Below are positions 1 to 7,710 of a DNA stretch of 16,660 nt, piece by piece. The notes under the pieces were generated by a model. The model worked only from the letters and a program-made list of their open reading frames with translations, had not been told where the DNA came from and did no database searches. Both the position numbers and the translations under genes were made by a program. Numbering within the stretch: position 1 is the stretch's first letter; each line of letters starts with the position of its first letter. The stretch is from JAGVWJ01 sp964588555 (GTDB lineage: Archaea; Micrarchaeota; Micrarchaeia; Anstonellales; Bilamarchaeaceae): NCBI GenBank assembly GCA_964588555.1, contig CAZPPT010000017.1, positions 1 to 16,660 on the forward strand, read 5' to 3'.

Positions 1-680
1 TAAATAAGCGAGATGACGTTGCGGCAGTCCTTTTTATTGTCAATTCGCCAGGGGGCGGGGTTGTCGCTTCCCGGGAGATATACCTGCCGATCAGGGACCT
101 TAAAAAGCCAAAGGTCGCGTATTTCAGGGAGGTGGCGGCATCGGGCGGATATTACATTTCAGCGCCGATGGATTACATCATATCCGACCCAAACGCAATT
201 ACCGGAAGCATCGGCGTAATCGCAACATTTTCCGACATGTCCGGCCTTTTTGAAAAAATAGGGTTCAACACGACTGCGATCAAGTCGGGGGAGCACAAGG
301 ACATCGGTTCACCAACACGGCCGCTTACTGATGAGGAAAAAACAATACTCCAAGGGATTGTTGATGAAGTATTTAACGACTTTAAGTCAGTGGTGCTTGA
401 ACACCGCGGAGATAAGCTAAATACTGCACGCTTTGAAGAGGTCCTTGACGGCCGCATTGTTACCGGAAGACAGGCACGGGCAATCGGACTTGTTGATGAT
501 GTCGGAACGAAAAAAGATGCAATAAAAAAGGCGGCCGAACTTGGCGAAGTGGAGGGCGAAGAACCACGGCTCTGCACTATTTCGCTACAAAGTGAACGGC
601 CAAGCCTGTTTGGGCTACAGTCACTTGGCAACCTGCTTTCAGGGACAAATAAAAAACGGCTCACGCTGCAATTTGAGTAG
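1..680 (+). CDS. sppA: Signal peptide peptidase SppA, 5'-truncated by the window edge
   Basis: SppA is a membrane-bound serine protease of the S49 family that cuts signal peptides left in the membrane after secretion. The reading frame is open from base 3 and ends at TAG 678-680, giving about 225 visible residues; the N-terminus and its membrane anchor lie outside the window. Visible family marks are NSPGG near the left end, AASGGYYIS with the nucleophilic Ser at 141-143, GSIGVI, and SGEHKDIGSPTRPLTDEE with the general-base Lys at 297-299. Ser and Lys are 52 residues apart, the same spacing as S147/K199 of Bacillus subtilis SppA. The next gene starts 40 bases downstream on the same strand. 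An internal GTG at 132 cannot be the true start, because the frame upstream of it encodes the conserved NSPGG segment. Family assignment is secure. Confidence 0.93.
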   Translation, partial: NKRDDVAAVLFIVNSPGGGVVASREIYLPIRDLKKPKVAYFREVAASGGYYISAPMDYIISDPNAITGSIGVIATFSDMSGLFEKIGFNTTAIKSGEHKDIGSPTRPLTDEEKTILQGIVDEVFNDFKSVVLEHRGDKLNTARFEEVLDGRIVTGRQARAIGLVDDVGTKKDAIKKAAELGEVEGEEPRLCTISLQSERPSLFGLQSLGNLLSGTNKKRLTLQFE

Positions 681-691
681 GCCGCCAACCG

Positions 692-699
692 CTATATCC
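692..699 (+). promoter_or_regulatory. Possible TATA box for the cysteine-rich protein gene
   Basis: A CTATATCC element lies in the 40-base gap after sppA. Its centre is about 26 bases before the ATG at 721, which fits a leaderless archaeal promoter. The match is short, the flanks are GC-rich, and no Shine-Dalgarno sequence precedes the ATG. Co-transcription with sppA is equally possible. Confidence 0.3.
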
Positions 700-720
700 G
701 ACCTCAATAAGCTGATAAAA

Positions 721-1077
721 ATGATAACCAAATACGTGCCAGTCATTATATTTATTGTGCTCATAGGAACAGTCATATACGCATTCTTCTTCATTCAGGC
801 AGCCACGCCACCTGGACAAACCCGTGAAATTACCCGTACGCATTTCGCGGCGACATGCATTGAAGGAACGGCAGAGGCCTGCAATACGGGCAGGAACTGC
901 GGGGGAGTACGGCAGTGCATCCGCGGGTCATGGACGGGCTGTATTATTGAGGAGGCCTGTAGGCCTGGCGAGCGGATACCCTGCGTCCCCGATGGCTGCA
1001 CAATCGGCTACAAGGCATGTAATGAATGCGGCAGCGGATATGGGGAATGCATAATCGATGAAGGTGCCTCGACATGA
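721..1077 (+). CDS. Small membrane-anchored cysteine-rich protein with two Cys repeats
   Basis: I do not recognise a named family. The 118-residue product has one N-terminal hydrophobic helix (about residues 5-26) that acts as a signal anchor, then a short linker and an extracytoplasmic domain with 11 cysteines (46, 54, 60, 66, 74, 80, 88, 93, 100, 103, 110). The cysteines fall into two degenerate repeats, about residues 46-75 and 80-111. Both follow the pattern C-x2-G-x4-C, then two spaced cysteines, then G-x-[WY]-x2-C-I. Such spacing suggests disulfide-bonded or metal-binding modules outside the cell. The ATG at 721 is chosen because it directly precedes the hydrophobic helix; the frame is open back to 541, but that part overlaps sppA and lacks coding sense. 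The stop overlaps the next start (ATGA at 1074-1077), so the two genes are probably translationally coupled. Confidence 0.7.
   Translation: MITKYVPVIIFIVLIGTVIYAFFFIQAATPPGQTREITRTHFAATCIEGTAEACNTGRNCGGVRQCIRGSWTGCIIEEACRPGERIPCVPDGCTIGYKACNECGSGYGECIIDEGAST
1061..1066 (+). promoter_or_regulatory. Ribosome binding site (AAGGTG) for the NFACT-R gene
   Basis: AAGGTG lies inside the end of the cysteine-rich gene, 7 bases before the ATG at 1074. It matches part of the archaeal anti-Shine-Dalgarno complement (GGAGGTGATC) and supports this ATG, which overlaps the upstream TGA. Confidence 0.5.
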
Positions 1078-1832
1078 AGATTACCCTTGCCATCAACAAA
1101 AGCGTGCACGAAAATGCGGCAGAATATTACAAAAAGGCAAAGGAAGCCCGGAAAAAAATTGAAGGGCTCGAAAGGGCAATCGAAGAAACAAAAAAAGAGA
1201 TGGAGCGTGCGGCTACCGCGGCTGCGCAAAGGGCAGTACGGGTAAAAAAGGAGAAAAAATGGTTTGAAAAATTCAACTGGTTTTTCACCTCGCAAAACCG
1301 CCTTGCAGTAGGGGGAAGAAGCGCCCAGCAGAATGACCAGCTTTTTTTAAGGCATATGGAAAAGGAGGATTTGTTTTTTCACGCTGACATACAAGGGGGG
1401 AGTGCCGTGATACTAAAGGAAGGTACCCATGCCACTGAAGACGAGCTAAAGGAGGCAGCGCAGTTCGCCGCAAGCCTAAGTAACGCTTGGAAGAACGCAA
1501 ATGCCTCGGTGGATGTGTATTGCGTAAAGCACGGGCAAGTGTCAAAACATGCGCAGAGCGGATACGTCCCTACGGGAGGCTTTGCGATTACGGGCGAGCG
1601 TACATGGTTTAGGAGCACAAAACTAGGTTTGCGGGTTGGAATGGGAAACGAGGGGGTCGAGATCGTACCAATAGAAAGCACGCGCACATTAAAGAACGAA
1701 GTAACGCTTTTCCCAAACAAGTCAGGGAAAGAAAAGGGCGAACTTGCAAAAATGCTTGCAAAACGGCTCAACATACATGTGGATGACGTCATAGGGCTTT
1801 TGCCAAATGGAAGGAGCAAGGTTGAGAAATAA
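1074..1832 (+). CDS. Stand-alone NFACT-R (DUF814) protein, RqcH/Rqc2 C-terminal type
   Basis: RqcH/Rqc2/Tae2 proteins bind the large ribosomal subunit during rescue of stalled translation; their NFACT-R domain is thought to contact RNA. This 252-residue protein matches only the C-terminal part of that family. It starts with the end of the coiled-coil region (residues 8-60: KSVHENAAEYYKKAKEARKK, then a charged helix). The NFACT-R core follows, with WFEKFNWFFTSQNRLAVGG (63-81), AQQND (84-88), DLFFHADIQGGSAVILKEG (99-117), GYVPTGGFAITGERTWF (163-179) and the tail GLLPNGRSK. The NFACT-N domain, which carries the Asp-Arg pair needed for Ala-tail synthesis in full-length RqcH, is absent; family members are normally well over 500 residues. 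Upstream DNA encodes other proteins, so this is a solo protein and not a frameshift remnant. It could be an RNA or ribosome-binding adaptor, or half of a split RqcH. Confidence 0.85.
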   Translation: MKITLAINKSVHENAAEYYKKAKEARKKIEGLERAIEETKKEMERAATAAAQRAVRVKKEKKWFEKFNWFFTSQNRLAVGGRSAQQNDQLFLRHMEKEDLFFHADIQGGSAVILKEGTHATEDELKEAAQFAASLSNAWKNANASVDVYCVKHGQVSKHAQSGYVPTGGFAITGERTWFRSTKLGLRVGMGNEGVEIVPIESTRTLKNEVTLFPNKSGKEKGELAKMLAKRLNIHVDDVIGLLPNGRSKVEK

Positions 1833-1833
1833 A

Positions 1834-1876
1834 TATATGGCTACGAGATATAATATGAATAAAATGTAGCCATATA
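1834..1876. terminator. 11-bp perfect inverted repeat between convergent genes
   Basis: TATATGGCTAC (1834-1844) pairs perfectly with GTAGCCATATA (1866-1876) around a 21-base A/T-rich loop. It fills the 51-base gap between the convergent ends of the NFACT-R gene (1832) and the EamA gene (1884). T-rich runs follow on either strand (for example 1890-1897). A shared 3'-end or terminator element for both transcripts is the simplest reading. Archaea usually terminate at T-runs, so the hairpin could instead stabilise mRNA ends or bind a protein. Confidence 0.5.
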
Positions 1877-1883
1877 GCTTACA

Positions 1884-2732
1884 TTAATCATTTTTCTTCA
1901 AAGTCACATACAAACTTGCCGCAAGAACAATCACGCCGCCAACAACCGTCCTTAATTCAGGCACTTCACTGAGGATAAAAAATGCAAGGACTGTTCCGTA
2001 AACGGGCTGGAGCATTGAAATGACGCTTGCCCTTTGTGCTTTCATGGTTTTCAGTGCATGGATAAAAAGCCAATACCCGCCTGCGCTCACAAGGCCTAGC
2101 AATATAAGGGGAAAAATGTCGGTTTCCAAAAGTTCGAACTGCTCAATAAAAAGAAACGGAAGCAAAAGAACCGCGGGTATTCCAAACTGGTAAAATGCAA
2201 GAAGATGCTCTGAATAGTGCGAGACATATTTTTTATTTATAAGTGCAACAAGTGAGAACGCAAATGAGGATATAAGGCCGAAGAAGACGCCTTGCATCGC
2301 ATTGTTTTTCCAGGTAAAATCCGGAAGAATAAGGAGAACCCCTAAAAAAGCGATACCTGCAAGGGCAATATTTTTTAGTTTGAACCGTTCCTTAAAAAAA
2401 TAGGGTTCGAGGATGGTAACAAGGATCGGATATGTATTAATCACTATTAATGCAATTGCAATCGTAGAAACCTGTGCAGATTGAAAAAATGCCACCATGT
2501 GGACGGCGGAAAACACGCCCATCAAAAAAAGGTATGCGTAATCCGCCCTTCTTGCAGTTAATCCCTGTTTTGAATAAGCTAAAAGCATGCCTAATGCTAC
2601 GGATGAAACAAGCACCCTTCCAAAAATGAGGACGGTTGGCGGAAGGGAGATTAACTTGGCAAACAAGGCAATGGACGCTAAAAGAAAGACGCCAACATGT
2701 ATTGCAACAAGCCCCCGCGTTTCAGCATCCAT
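1884..2732 (-). CDS. EamA/DMT-superfamily transporter
   Basis: This 282-residue integral membrane protein of the drug/metabolite transporter superfamily has about ten predicted helices. It shows the internal duplication typical of EamA proteins: TYPILVTILEPYFFKERFKL (100-119) in the first half corresponds to LQPVYGTVLAFFILSEVPEL (241-260) in the second, each followed by a G-rich hydrophobic helix. The substrate cannot be read from the sequence; relatives export amino acids, metabolites or drugs. The ATG at 2730-2732 is chosen because it lies 10 bases after the preceding stop and is preceded by TTGAT at the same spacing as its operon neighbours. The frame stays open 37 codons further upstream, but that would overlap the preceding gene and adds a non-hydrophobic, non-family N-terminus. 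It is the last gene of the operon, and its functional link to the six membrane proteins is unclear. Confidence 0.88.
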   Translation of the reverse strand: MDAETRGLVAIHVGVFLLASIALFAKLISLPPTVLIFGRVLVSSVALGMLLAYSKQGLTARRADYAYLFLMGVFSAVHMVAFFQSAQVSTIAIALIVINTYPILVTILEPYFFKERFKLKNIALAGIAFLGVLLILPDFTWKNNAMQGVFFGLISSFAFSLVALINKKYVSHYSEHLLAFYQFGIPAVLLLPFLFIEQFELLETDIFPLILLGLVSAGGYWLFIHALKTMKAQRASVISMLQPVYGTVLAFFILSEVPELRTVVGGVIVLAASLYVTLKKND

Positions 2733-2742
2733 TGTATCAACA

Positions 2743-3843
2743 CTACAGGAACTTAATAAGCCCTCGTCCAATTTCTGGAATGTTGCCGCCAAAGAGGTTC
2801 GTTGTTGAAAGGACAAACGTAAGCACGATGACCATTGAGACAAGCGGCAGAAAACAGACGACGACAGTCAAATGCATAAGGAGGTCGACAATGTGTACGG
2901 TAAACACATTTTCAATGTCCGGCTTATGGGTGTCATACCACGTCTTAAGCTCAAGAATCTTGTCCGTAGTCCCAAAACCGCAATAGTTTATTTGATCCAA
3001 TGAAGGCAGTGCGCATGTTGCAAAACCGCGTATGCCAAGCGTGGACTCAGCGCTAGCCTCGACACGTGGCTGGGCGGCAGCATTATTAAACTGGGTGCTA
3101 TCGATATCCATAATTGCAGGCTTTACGTATGGCATCGCAAGCGAAGCGCCGATGATGTACGCCATGGGGAAAATAATGTACATGCCGATCGAAAATGCGA
3201 TGACAAATGCGCCTGCGCCGCGCGTGGGCGGAAATGCCCGAAGGATCACGCCGATAGTAATGAAAAACGGCGCATAGTAGTCAAGGAAGTTAAGGATATG
3301 GACAAGCACGTAGAATGCAAACACGTAAAATTGCAAAAAGCCAACTGCGTTATTGATGCGTTCGCTAATAAGCTTAAACCCAAGGCCGGACGCGTGCTCG
3401 CTCATGAACACCTCCATATATACCGAGGCAAGCGGCTCTACAAAGATGCTTACCCCATAGAGAAACCTGATGATGTCGCTGCTGCATGCAACTGCGGGCT
3501 GCAGGTAGAGTTTTGCAATGCCAATAAGCGAAAGTTCGTGACCCCCTCCAGGTCCCGTGATAAAGATACGGCCAGCAGACGCGCTATTCGGGACGCCGTA
3601 TGACGCAAGGAACATCTCGCTTGCAATGCGCCCAAGGAGCTCCTGTGCGCCATTGACCATCCCAATGATAAACAAGACAAGAAGGACGGTCGAGGCAGCA
3701 TAAAGAAGCTCGATTTTTGCAGCCTGGACAAGGTGTTTTGCCTCAAAAAGACGGCCAAACATAAGAAGGAGGGCCGCGCCGATAACACCTATGAATGCTG
3801 CCAAGACTGCAAGCCCTTCCCAACCCGGATATCCGATTGTCAT
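2743..3843 (-). CDS. Polytopic membrane protein, paralogue 6 of the tandem family
   Basis: No named family recognised. This 366-residue protein is the last of six tandem paralogues. The N-terminal hairpin has helices at about 11-30 and 48-64, joined by the loop EAKHLVQAAKIEL (34-46), which matches the family pattern L-x4-K-x-E. A hydrophobic region at about 167-201 leads to the family motif RAFPPTRGAG (202-211), and a helix follows at 212-234. A polar loop (235-317) carries Cys277 and Cys288. A final helix (318-346) precedes the tail GGNIPEIGRGLIKFL. With positive-inside topology the hairpin loop, the R/T-R motif and the tail are cytoplasmic and the Cys loop is outside. The start ATG lies 9 bases after the upstream stop and is preceded by GGTTGAT. 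Probable subunit of an envelope complex; the VirB6/TrbL/CedA-like idea is inference. Confidence 0.82.
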   Translation of the reverse strand: MTIGYPGWEGLAVLAAFIGVIGAALLLMFGRLFEAKHLVQAAKIELLYAASTVLLVLFIIGMVNGAQELLGRIASEMFLASYGVPNSASAGRIFITGPGGGHELSLIGIAKLYLQPAVACSSDIIRFLYGVSIFVEPLASVYMEVFMSEHASGLGFKLISERINNAVGFLQFYVFAFYVLVHILNFLDYYAPFFITIGVILRAFPPTRGAGAFVIAFSIGMYIIFPMAYIIGASLAMPYVKPAIMDIDSTQFNNAAAQPRVEASAESTLGIRGFATCALPSLDQINYCGFGTTDKILELKTWYDTHKPDIENVFTVHIVDLLMHLTVVVCFLPLVSMVIVLTFVLSTTNLFGGNIPEIGRGLIKFL

Positions 3844-3852
3844 AGTATCAAC

Positions 3853-5007
3853 CTAAATTAACCTCGTCAGCGCGCTGATGTCAACTTCCTCCCCAAGGCT
3901 CCGCGACATCTGCTTGACTGCCTGGACAAGCACAAGCACATTGAGGGCAGGAAGAAGATAGCCTATGGCAAATGCAATGCCGACGATGTGAAGCGGAAGC
4001 ACAAACACGATGAAAAGCAGATTTCCTGCAATATACTTCTGGAAAAGGTTTCCAAGGGAAGCAAAAGCCCCAAAGGTGTAGTCCCACAAGGAGCCTGCGA
4101 GGCTCTTGACATTATCTTCATCATAGACAAACGCAGTACCGACAGTTCCGCCCCGCGGGGGGGCATTTGGATTCTGAACAGCCCCCGTATTAGGGTCAGT
4201 AACAAGCTGTTCGTTTGAAGGGACATTAATAACAGTATTAATCGCTCGGTCAGCCCCTGCCAAAAAGCCGTTTGCACCAAGCACCATCTCCGCCCCAAGT
4301 ATGGTCATAAGCGGCAGGATGAAGAGAAACCCAAGCGAAATTGCAATAAGGGACCCCCCGATACGCCGCGTTGGCGTAAAGGAACGGAGGAAAATGCCGA
4401 TCGGAAGGTAAAACTTAAGGAAGGCAACAACTGCAAATTGAAGCACCGTAAGCTGTGCGATGGTGATGATATATCCTATTGAAAGCGCCGTGTTGACGTT
4501 ATAGAGCATCTGCTTAAGCGGCGCGGCAAACCCTGCCAAAGGTGCTGCAACAATGCCAATGCCAAGCGGGCGCGCGTAGGGCGTAACCGACGCAAGGTTA
4601 TCGATCCATGCCGCAAAGAGAAAATTGACGTTGAGCCAGCCTTCAAACTTAAGCTGCACTTCTTCGTAATACTGCTGCGTCGCCTCGTAGAACTTAAGGC
4701 CCTGTTGTGCCTGCGCTGCATGGGGAAATACAAATGAAACATCCAGGTTTGCCATAAAACGGATGACGCTTACAATAAGCACGATAAGGATCGCAGTCAC
4801 AATAAGCTCATATATTTCGAATTTGACAAAATTAACAAGGGACTGGCTTCGCAAAAGTACGCCCATGAGGTAGATAAAGGCAAGTAGCATGCTTGAGGCC
4901 ATAAGTGCTGCCCCGATTGCAAGTTCCCATGATCCAAATGAGGTGATAAATACGTTAACTGCCTCGTTAGTTACGAAATCCTGTATGTTAAAGTTAATAG
5001 TTGTCAT
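3853..5007 (-). CDS. Polytopic membrane protein, paralogue 5 of the tandem family
   Basis: This 384-residue family member is the only one of the six with no cysteine at all. The N-terminal hairpin loop is RSQSLVNFVKFEIYE (53-67) between hydrophobic helices at about 29-51 and 68-84. An amphipathic region rich in Q, Y and E (98-122) follows. Further hydrophobic stretches (about 175-207) lead to the family motif RSFTPTRRIG (208-217) and a helix (218-243). A polar loop (244-325, with NPNAPPRGG) and two hydrophobic segments (about 328-363) precede the cytoplasmic tail EEVDISALTRLI. The start ATG overlaps the stop of the preceding gene (ATGA at 5004-5007 region), and TTGATCTG sits just before it within the last codons of that gene. 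Translational coupling is likely. Function unknown; it is probably a partner of its five paralogues in one complex. Confidence 0.82.
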   Translation of the reverse strand: MTTINFNIQDFVTNEAVNVFITSFGSWELAIGAALMASSMLLAFIYLMGVLLRSQSLVNFVKFEIYELIVTAILIVLIVSVIRFMANLDVSFVFPHAAQAQQGLKFYEATQQYYEEVQLKFEGWLNVNFLFAAWIDNLASVTPYARPLGIGIVAAPLAGFAAPLKQMLYNVNTALSIGYIITIAQLTVLQFAVVAFLKFYLPIGIFLRSFTPTRRIGGSLIAISLGFLFILPLMTILGAEMVLGANGFLAGADRAINTVINVPSNEQLVTDPNTGAVQNPNAPPRGGTVGTAFVYDEDNVKSLAGSLWDYTFGAFASLGNLFQKYIAGNLLFIVFVLPLHIVGIAFAIGYLLPALNVLVLVQAVKQMSRSLGEEVDISALTRLI

Positions 5008-6278
5008 CAGATCAACTTTACAAATCCCATGAAATTGATTTCCGCATTAAAGTAGCGGGCAGTCTCCTTTGCACTGGTTAGTGTTACAAAGATGTTAATA
5101 AACGGAAGGACGATGCTCATGATGACGATGAAAAATACCGACGTGCGGATAAGCTCAAATGCAACCGTAAGGGCACCGGTAAGGAAGAAGGGTATGAAAA
5201 AGCCGCCCATAAGTAAACCAATTGCAAGGAAGATGCCGCTCACGCCGCTTACCCCAAACTGCTGGATAAATGTAACAAACGGCGAATTATTGTCATAGGT
5301 GCCTCCAAGGCCCTGAACGGTCGTGCCAAAGACGCTTCCGCCCATGAGCTTGTAAACCTCATAGTCAATGACAAACATGACCGGATAGATAATTGCAAAT
5401 GCGACCATAAGGGCAATAAGGCCGTCACCTGCGCTTCGTAAAAACCAGATGGAACGCATGATCATCGCAATAGGGATGAATATGGCCCATGTCCAACGCT
5501 TGATAAGGCACAGCATGCCAAAGTGCACCATCCACTCACCAATGCCTACGCTTAGGAACTGCATGGAAAAGCCGATAATGTCAATAATCGGCCGGAGTGC
5601 CGGGCCAAGGTTGAATGAAAACATTGCACGCCACGTGACGCCAAACCAAAGCGTTGCTGAGTAAAGCGTGTGGATAATCATGTTGTAAATAAGAAGAAGC
5701 GAGAAGTTATTAGTCATATCCTTGATAAGGTGCACTGAAAAGTTGATCGACGCATCGATATAGCTGTCAGAGACGCTGTAAACCGGGTCAGTTGAACCCT
5801 GACGGTTGATGCTGTAAAACTGCTCGACGCCGACCATGACAACGATTAAAAACGCAAGCCGAAGGGCGGTCATGCCTGCCTCATAATACTCCTGCTTTGC
5901 ACGGGTAATTAAGTTCTGCTGCTGAAGCACAATTCCAAGAAAATGGACAAGTATAAAGATGAAAACGGAAATGATCATGACGTATCCCGCATTGACCATC
6001 CAAACGGCGTTTGATGTAAGTAAGAAGGAGCTTGGATCCTGCGCGGGCTGGTTTCCCTGGCCGGTCGGGATGCCCGGCGCCTGGCACTGCATGGATGCGG
6101 GGCGGTTGTTTGCAACTCCGCCGACAATCGTGTCTACTGAGGTGCCCCACCTCGTTGAAGTATCTTCTACAAATTTGCACAAATCATTAGGGTTTGGGCC
6201 GCAATCAATGGCAAACACATTCGGACTAAGTACAAGAATGAAGAAAAACGCAAACAACGCAATTTTTGTGAAATCCAT
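5007..6278 (-). CDS. Polytopic membrane protein with signal peptide, paralogue 4
   Basis: This 423-residue member begins with a Sec-type signal peptide (MDFTKIALFAFFFILVLS...VFA, cleavage likely before IDCG). An extracytoplasmic segment of about 65 residues follows, with three cysteines near residues 26, 34 and 65. The family hairpin comes next, with loop QQQNLITRAKQEYYE (about 119-133). The central motif is RSIWFLRSAG (275-284), the least conserved of the set because the TR is replaced by LR. Several more helices precede the tail AEINFMGFVKLI. Two in-frame ATGs exist. The one at 6276-6278 is preferred because GAGGT lies 6 bases upstream and the signal peptide is then compact; the ATG at 6282-6284 would add two residues. 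It follows the preceding stop by only a few bases. A cleaved signal peptide in a multi-spanning protein fixes the mature N-terminus outside. Function unknown. Confidence 0.82.
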   Translation of the reverse strand: MDFTKIALFAFFFILVLSPNVFAIDCGPNPNDLCKFVEDTSTRWGTSVDTIVGGVANNRPASMQCQAPGIPTGQGNQPAQDPSSFLLTSNAVWMVNAGYVMIISVFIFILVHFLGIVLQQQNLITRAKQEYYEAGMTALRLAFLIVVMVGVEQFYSINRQGSTDPVYSVSDSYIDASINFSVHLIKDMTNNFSLLLIYNMIIHTLYSATLWFGVTWRAMFSFNLGPALRPIIDIIGFSMQFLSVGIGEWMVHFGMLCLIKRWTWAIFIPIAMIMRSIWFLRSAGDGLIALMVAFAIIYPVMFVIDYEVYKLMGGSVFGTTVQGLGGTYDNNSPFVTFIQQFGVSGVSGIFLAIGLLMGGFFIPFFLTGALTVAFELIRTSVFFIVIMSIVLPFINIFVTLTSAKETARYFNAEINFMGFVKLI

Positions 6279-6287
6279 GAGCATACC

Positions 6288-7706
6288 TCATATTAAGTGC
6301 GTAAGTCCCGCAATCTCAATGTCCCCGCCAAGCATGACCGAAAGTGTCCTGATGGCTGCAATTGATGCAAGCACTGCCATGATGCCAAAAAACGTGGCAA
6401 AGAATGCAAGGCGGCCAAGCACGTCAAAGGACCCCCCCGATTCAAACTGAAGCGGGATAAACGGGTCGTACCATTTTCTTGTTACAATGTCAAGAAACCA
6501 GCTCCTGCTCTGCTCTGCCCGTTGCACCTCAGCTGGAGTAAGTGGCTGTGGCTGGCCGGGCTGTACCTGCGGCTGCGTTTGCGGGGCGCGAAGCTTGAAA
6601 TCCCAGATACTATCGCCAGGACTCTGGCTAGGCACTGGCTCAGTGCCCTTACGCAGGAGCTCCTCGCGGCTTTCAAGCGAACGGATGGTATCGGCACGCG
6701 ACTGGAACTGCGTCTGACGATACGCGGCAAGTTCCCGGTCAAGGTCGTACGAAATGCCGCTACCTGGCCTGCTAGGGTCTACCATGACCCGAAATGACCC
6801 CCCAACATAAATATAATCTGCGATCGGCGGGTTGTCGAGCACCTGGTCGCCGGGAATACGCCAGGTTTTCTTTATGTCAAGCACAAGCATTGCGGGGAAT
6901 ATGTAGAACATGGGAAAAATAAAGAACAGCACAAGGGCAATGGCCATAAGAAGGCCGCCGACGCGCCTCGTAAACCCAAAGCTCCGTAGTACAAGCCCAA
7001 GCACCAAAAGCATAGGGAAGAGCGCCTGGCTTATAAAGCTGATAAGCACCTCCTGGAAACGCACAAGGCTCATGAGCTTTATGGATGTTTCAAATACAAA
7101 ACTCTTCATAAGGTTGCCGACATGGAAAAAGCCCTTAAGGGGGTTCATGGTGAACATCCCTGCCTTTTCGGTGATAACTTCCAAGTTAAGGGCAAAATCC
7201 GCAAAGATGGTACTCACCAGGTAACTGCCGTATGTCTTAAACGCAAGAAAGTCAAGTTCATCAAAAAGCGTCCGTAAAAAGTAAATCGAGACCCGGATAT
7301 GGCAATACGGTATGCCTTCGCCCGTGGCGGGATTATAGTAATAGGGCGAATCCCGAAACTGGTTAAACGGGCCCTGCTCCTCGCAGATGTTCACCCACCG
7401 ATACTCTACGGCATTCGAGCCGGGGACATGTACCGGAATGGGCGCAAGTACGCTTCCTGAACCCGGCGGGTCGGATGCGAGGTATGTTGTTACTCCCTGC
7501 GCCATGCCAACCGCACCAAGCACGATGGCCATGATGATAAGAGAATAAAAAATCTCCACAAAACCCATCTTGCCTGCAAGACGGATCTTGTCATTCTGCA
7601 AGAAGGTGCCTAACAAGAAGATTATGATGTTGAGGGCAGTGCCCGTAATTGCAAGCAACGCCATGATCGGCATCCAAAGGTTGATAAGCGGTTCGACAAG
7701 TGCCAT
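6288..7706 (-). CDS. Polytopic membrane protein with long polar insert, paralogue 3
   Basis: This 472-residue member has the N-terminal hairpin with loop QNDKIRLAGKMGFVE (37-51). An outside loop (about 72-140) carries Cys108 and Cys135. The central motif is RSFGFTRRVG (241-250), followed by a helix (251-276). A long polar region of about 150 residues (277-427) then contains a charged, probably helical stretch (321-353) and a Q/P-rich stretch (374-391). A last helix (about 430-457) leads to the best-preserved tail, GGDIEIAGLTHLI. The ATG at 7704-7706 is chosen: it follows the preceding stop by 4 bases and has TGAT at the operon's usual spacing. A TTG eight codons upstream would overlap the previous gene and adds only polar residues. 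The polar insert sits on the same side as the disulfide-capable loops, by topology probably outside the cell. Function unknown. Confidence 0.82.
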   Translation of the reverse strand: MALVEPLINLWMPIMALLAITGTALNIIIFLLGTFLQNDKIRLAGKMGFVEIFYSLIIMAIVLGAVGMAQGVTTYLASDPPGSGSVLAPIPVHVPGSNAVEYRWVNICEEQGPFNQFRDSPYYYNPATGEGIPYCHIRVSIYFLRTLFDELDFLAFKTYGSYLVSTIFADFALNLEVITEKAGMFTMNPLKGFFHVGNLMKSFVFETSIKLMSLVRFQEVLISFISQALFPMLLVLGLVLRSFGFTRRVGGLLMAIALVLFFIFPMFYIFPAMLVLDIKKTWRIPGDQVLDNPPIADYIYVGGSFRVMVDPSRPGSGISYDLDRELAAYRQTQFQSRADTIRSLESREELLRKGTEPVPSQSPGDSIWDFKLRAPQTQPQVQPGQPQPLTPAEVQRAEQSRSWFLDIVTRKWYDPFIPLQFESGGSFDVLGRLAFFATFFGIMAVLASIAAIRTLSVMLGGDIEIAGLTHLI

Positions 7707-7710
7707 ATGA

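Noticed and set aside
541..720. N-terminal extension of the cysteine-rich protein from 541
   Set aside because: It overlaps the conserved 3' part of sppA in another frame, has no hydrophobic or family-like content, and the signal anchor begins only after the ATG at 721.
2733..2843. 37-residue extension of the EamA protein
   Set aside because: It overlaps the end of paralogue 6, is polar, and EamA proteins normally begin close to the first helix; the ATG at 2730-2732 has the operon's start context.
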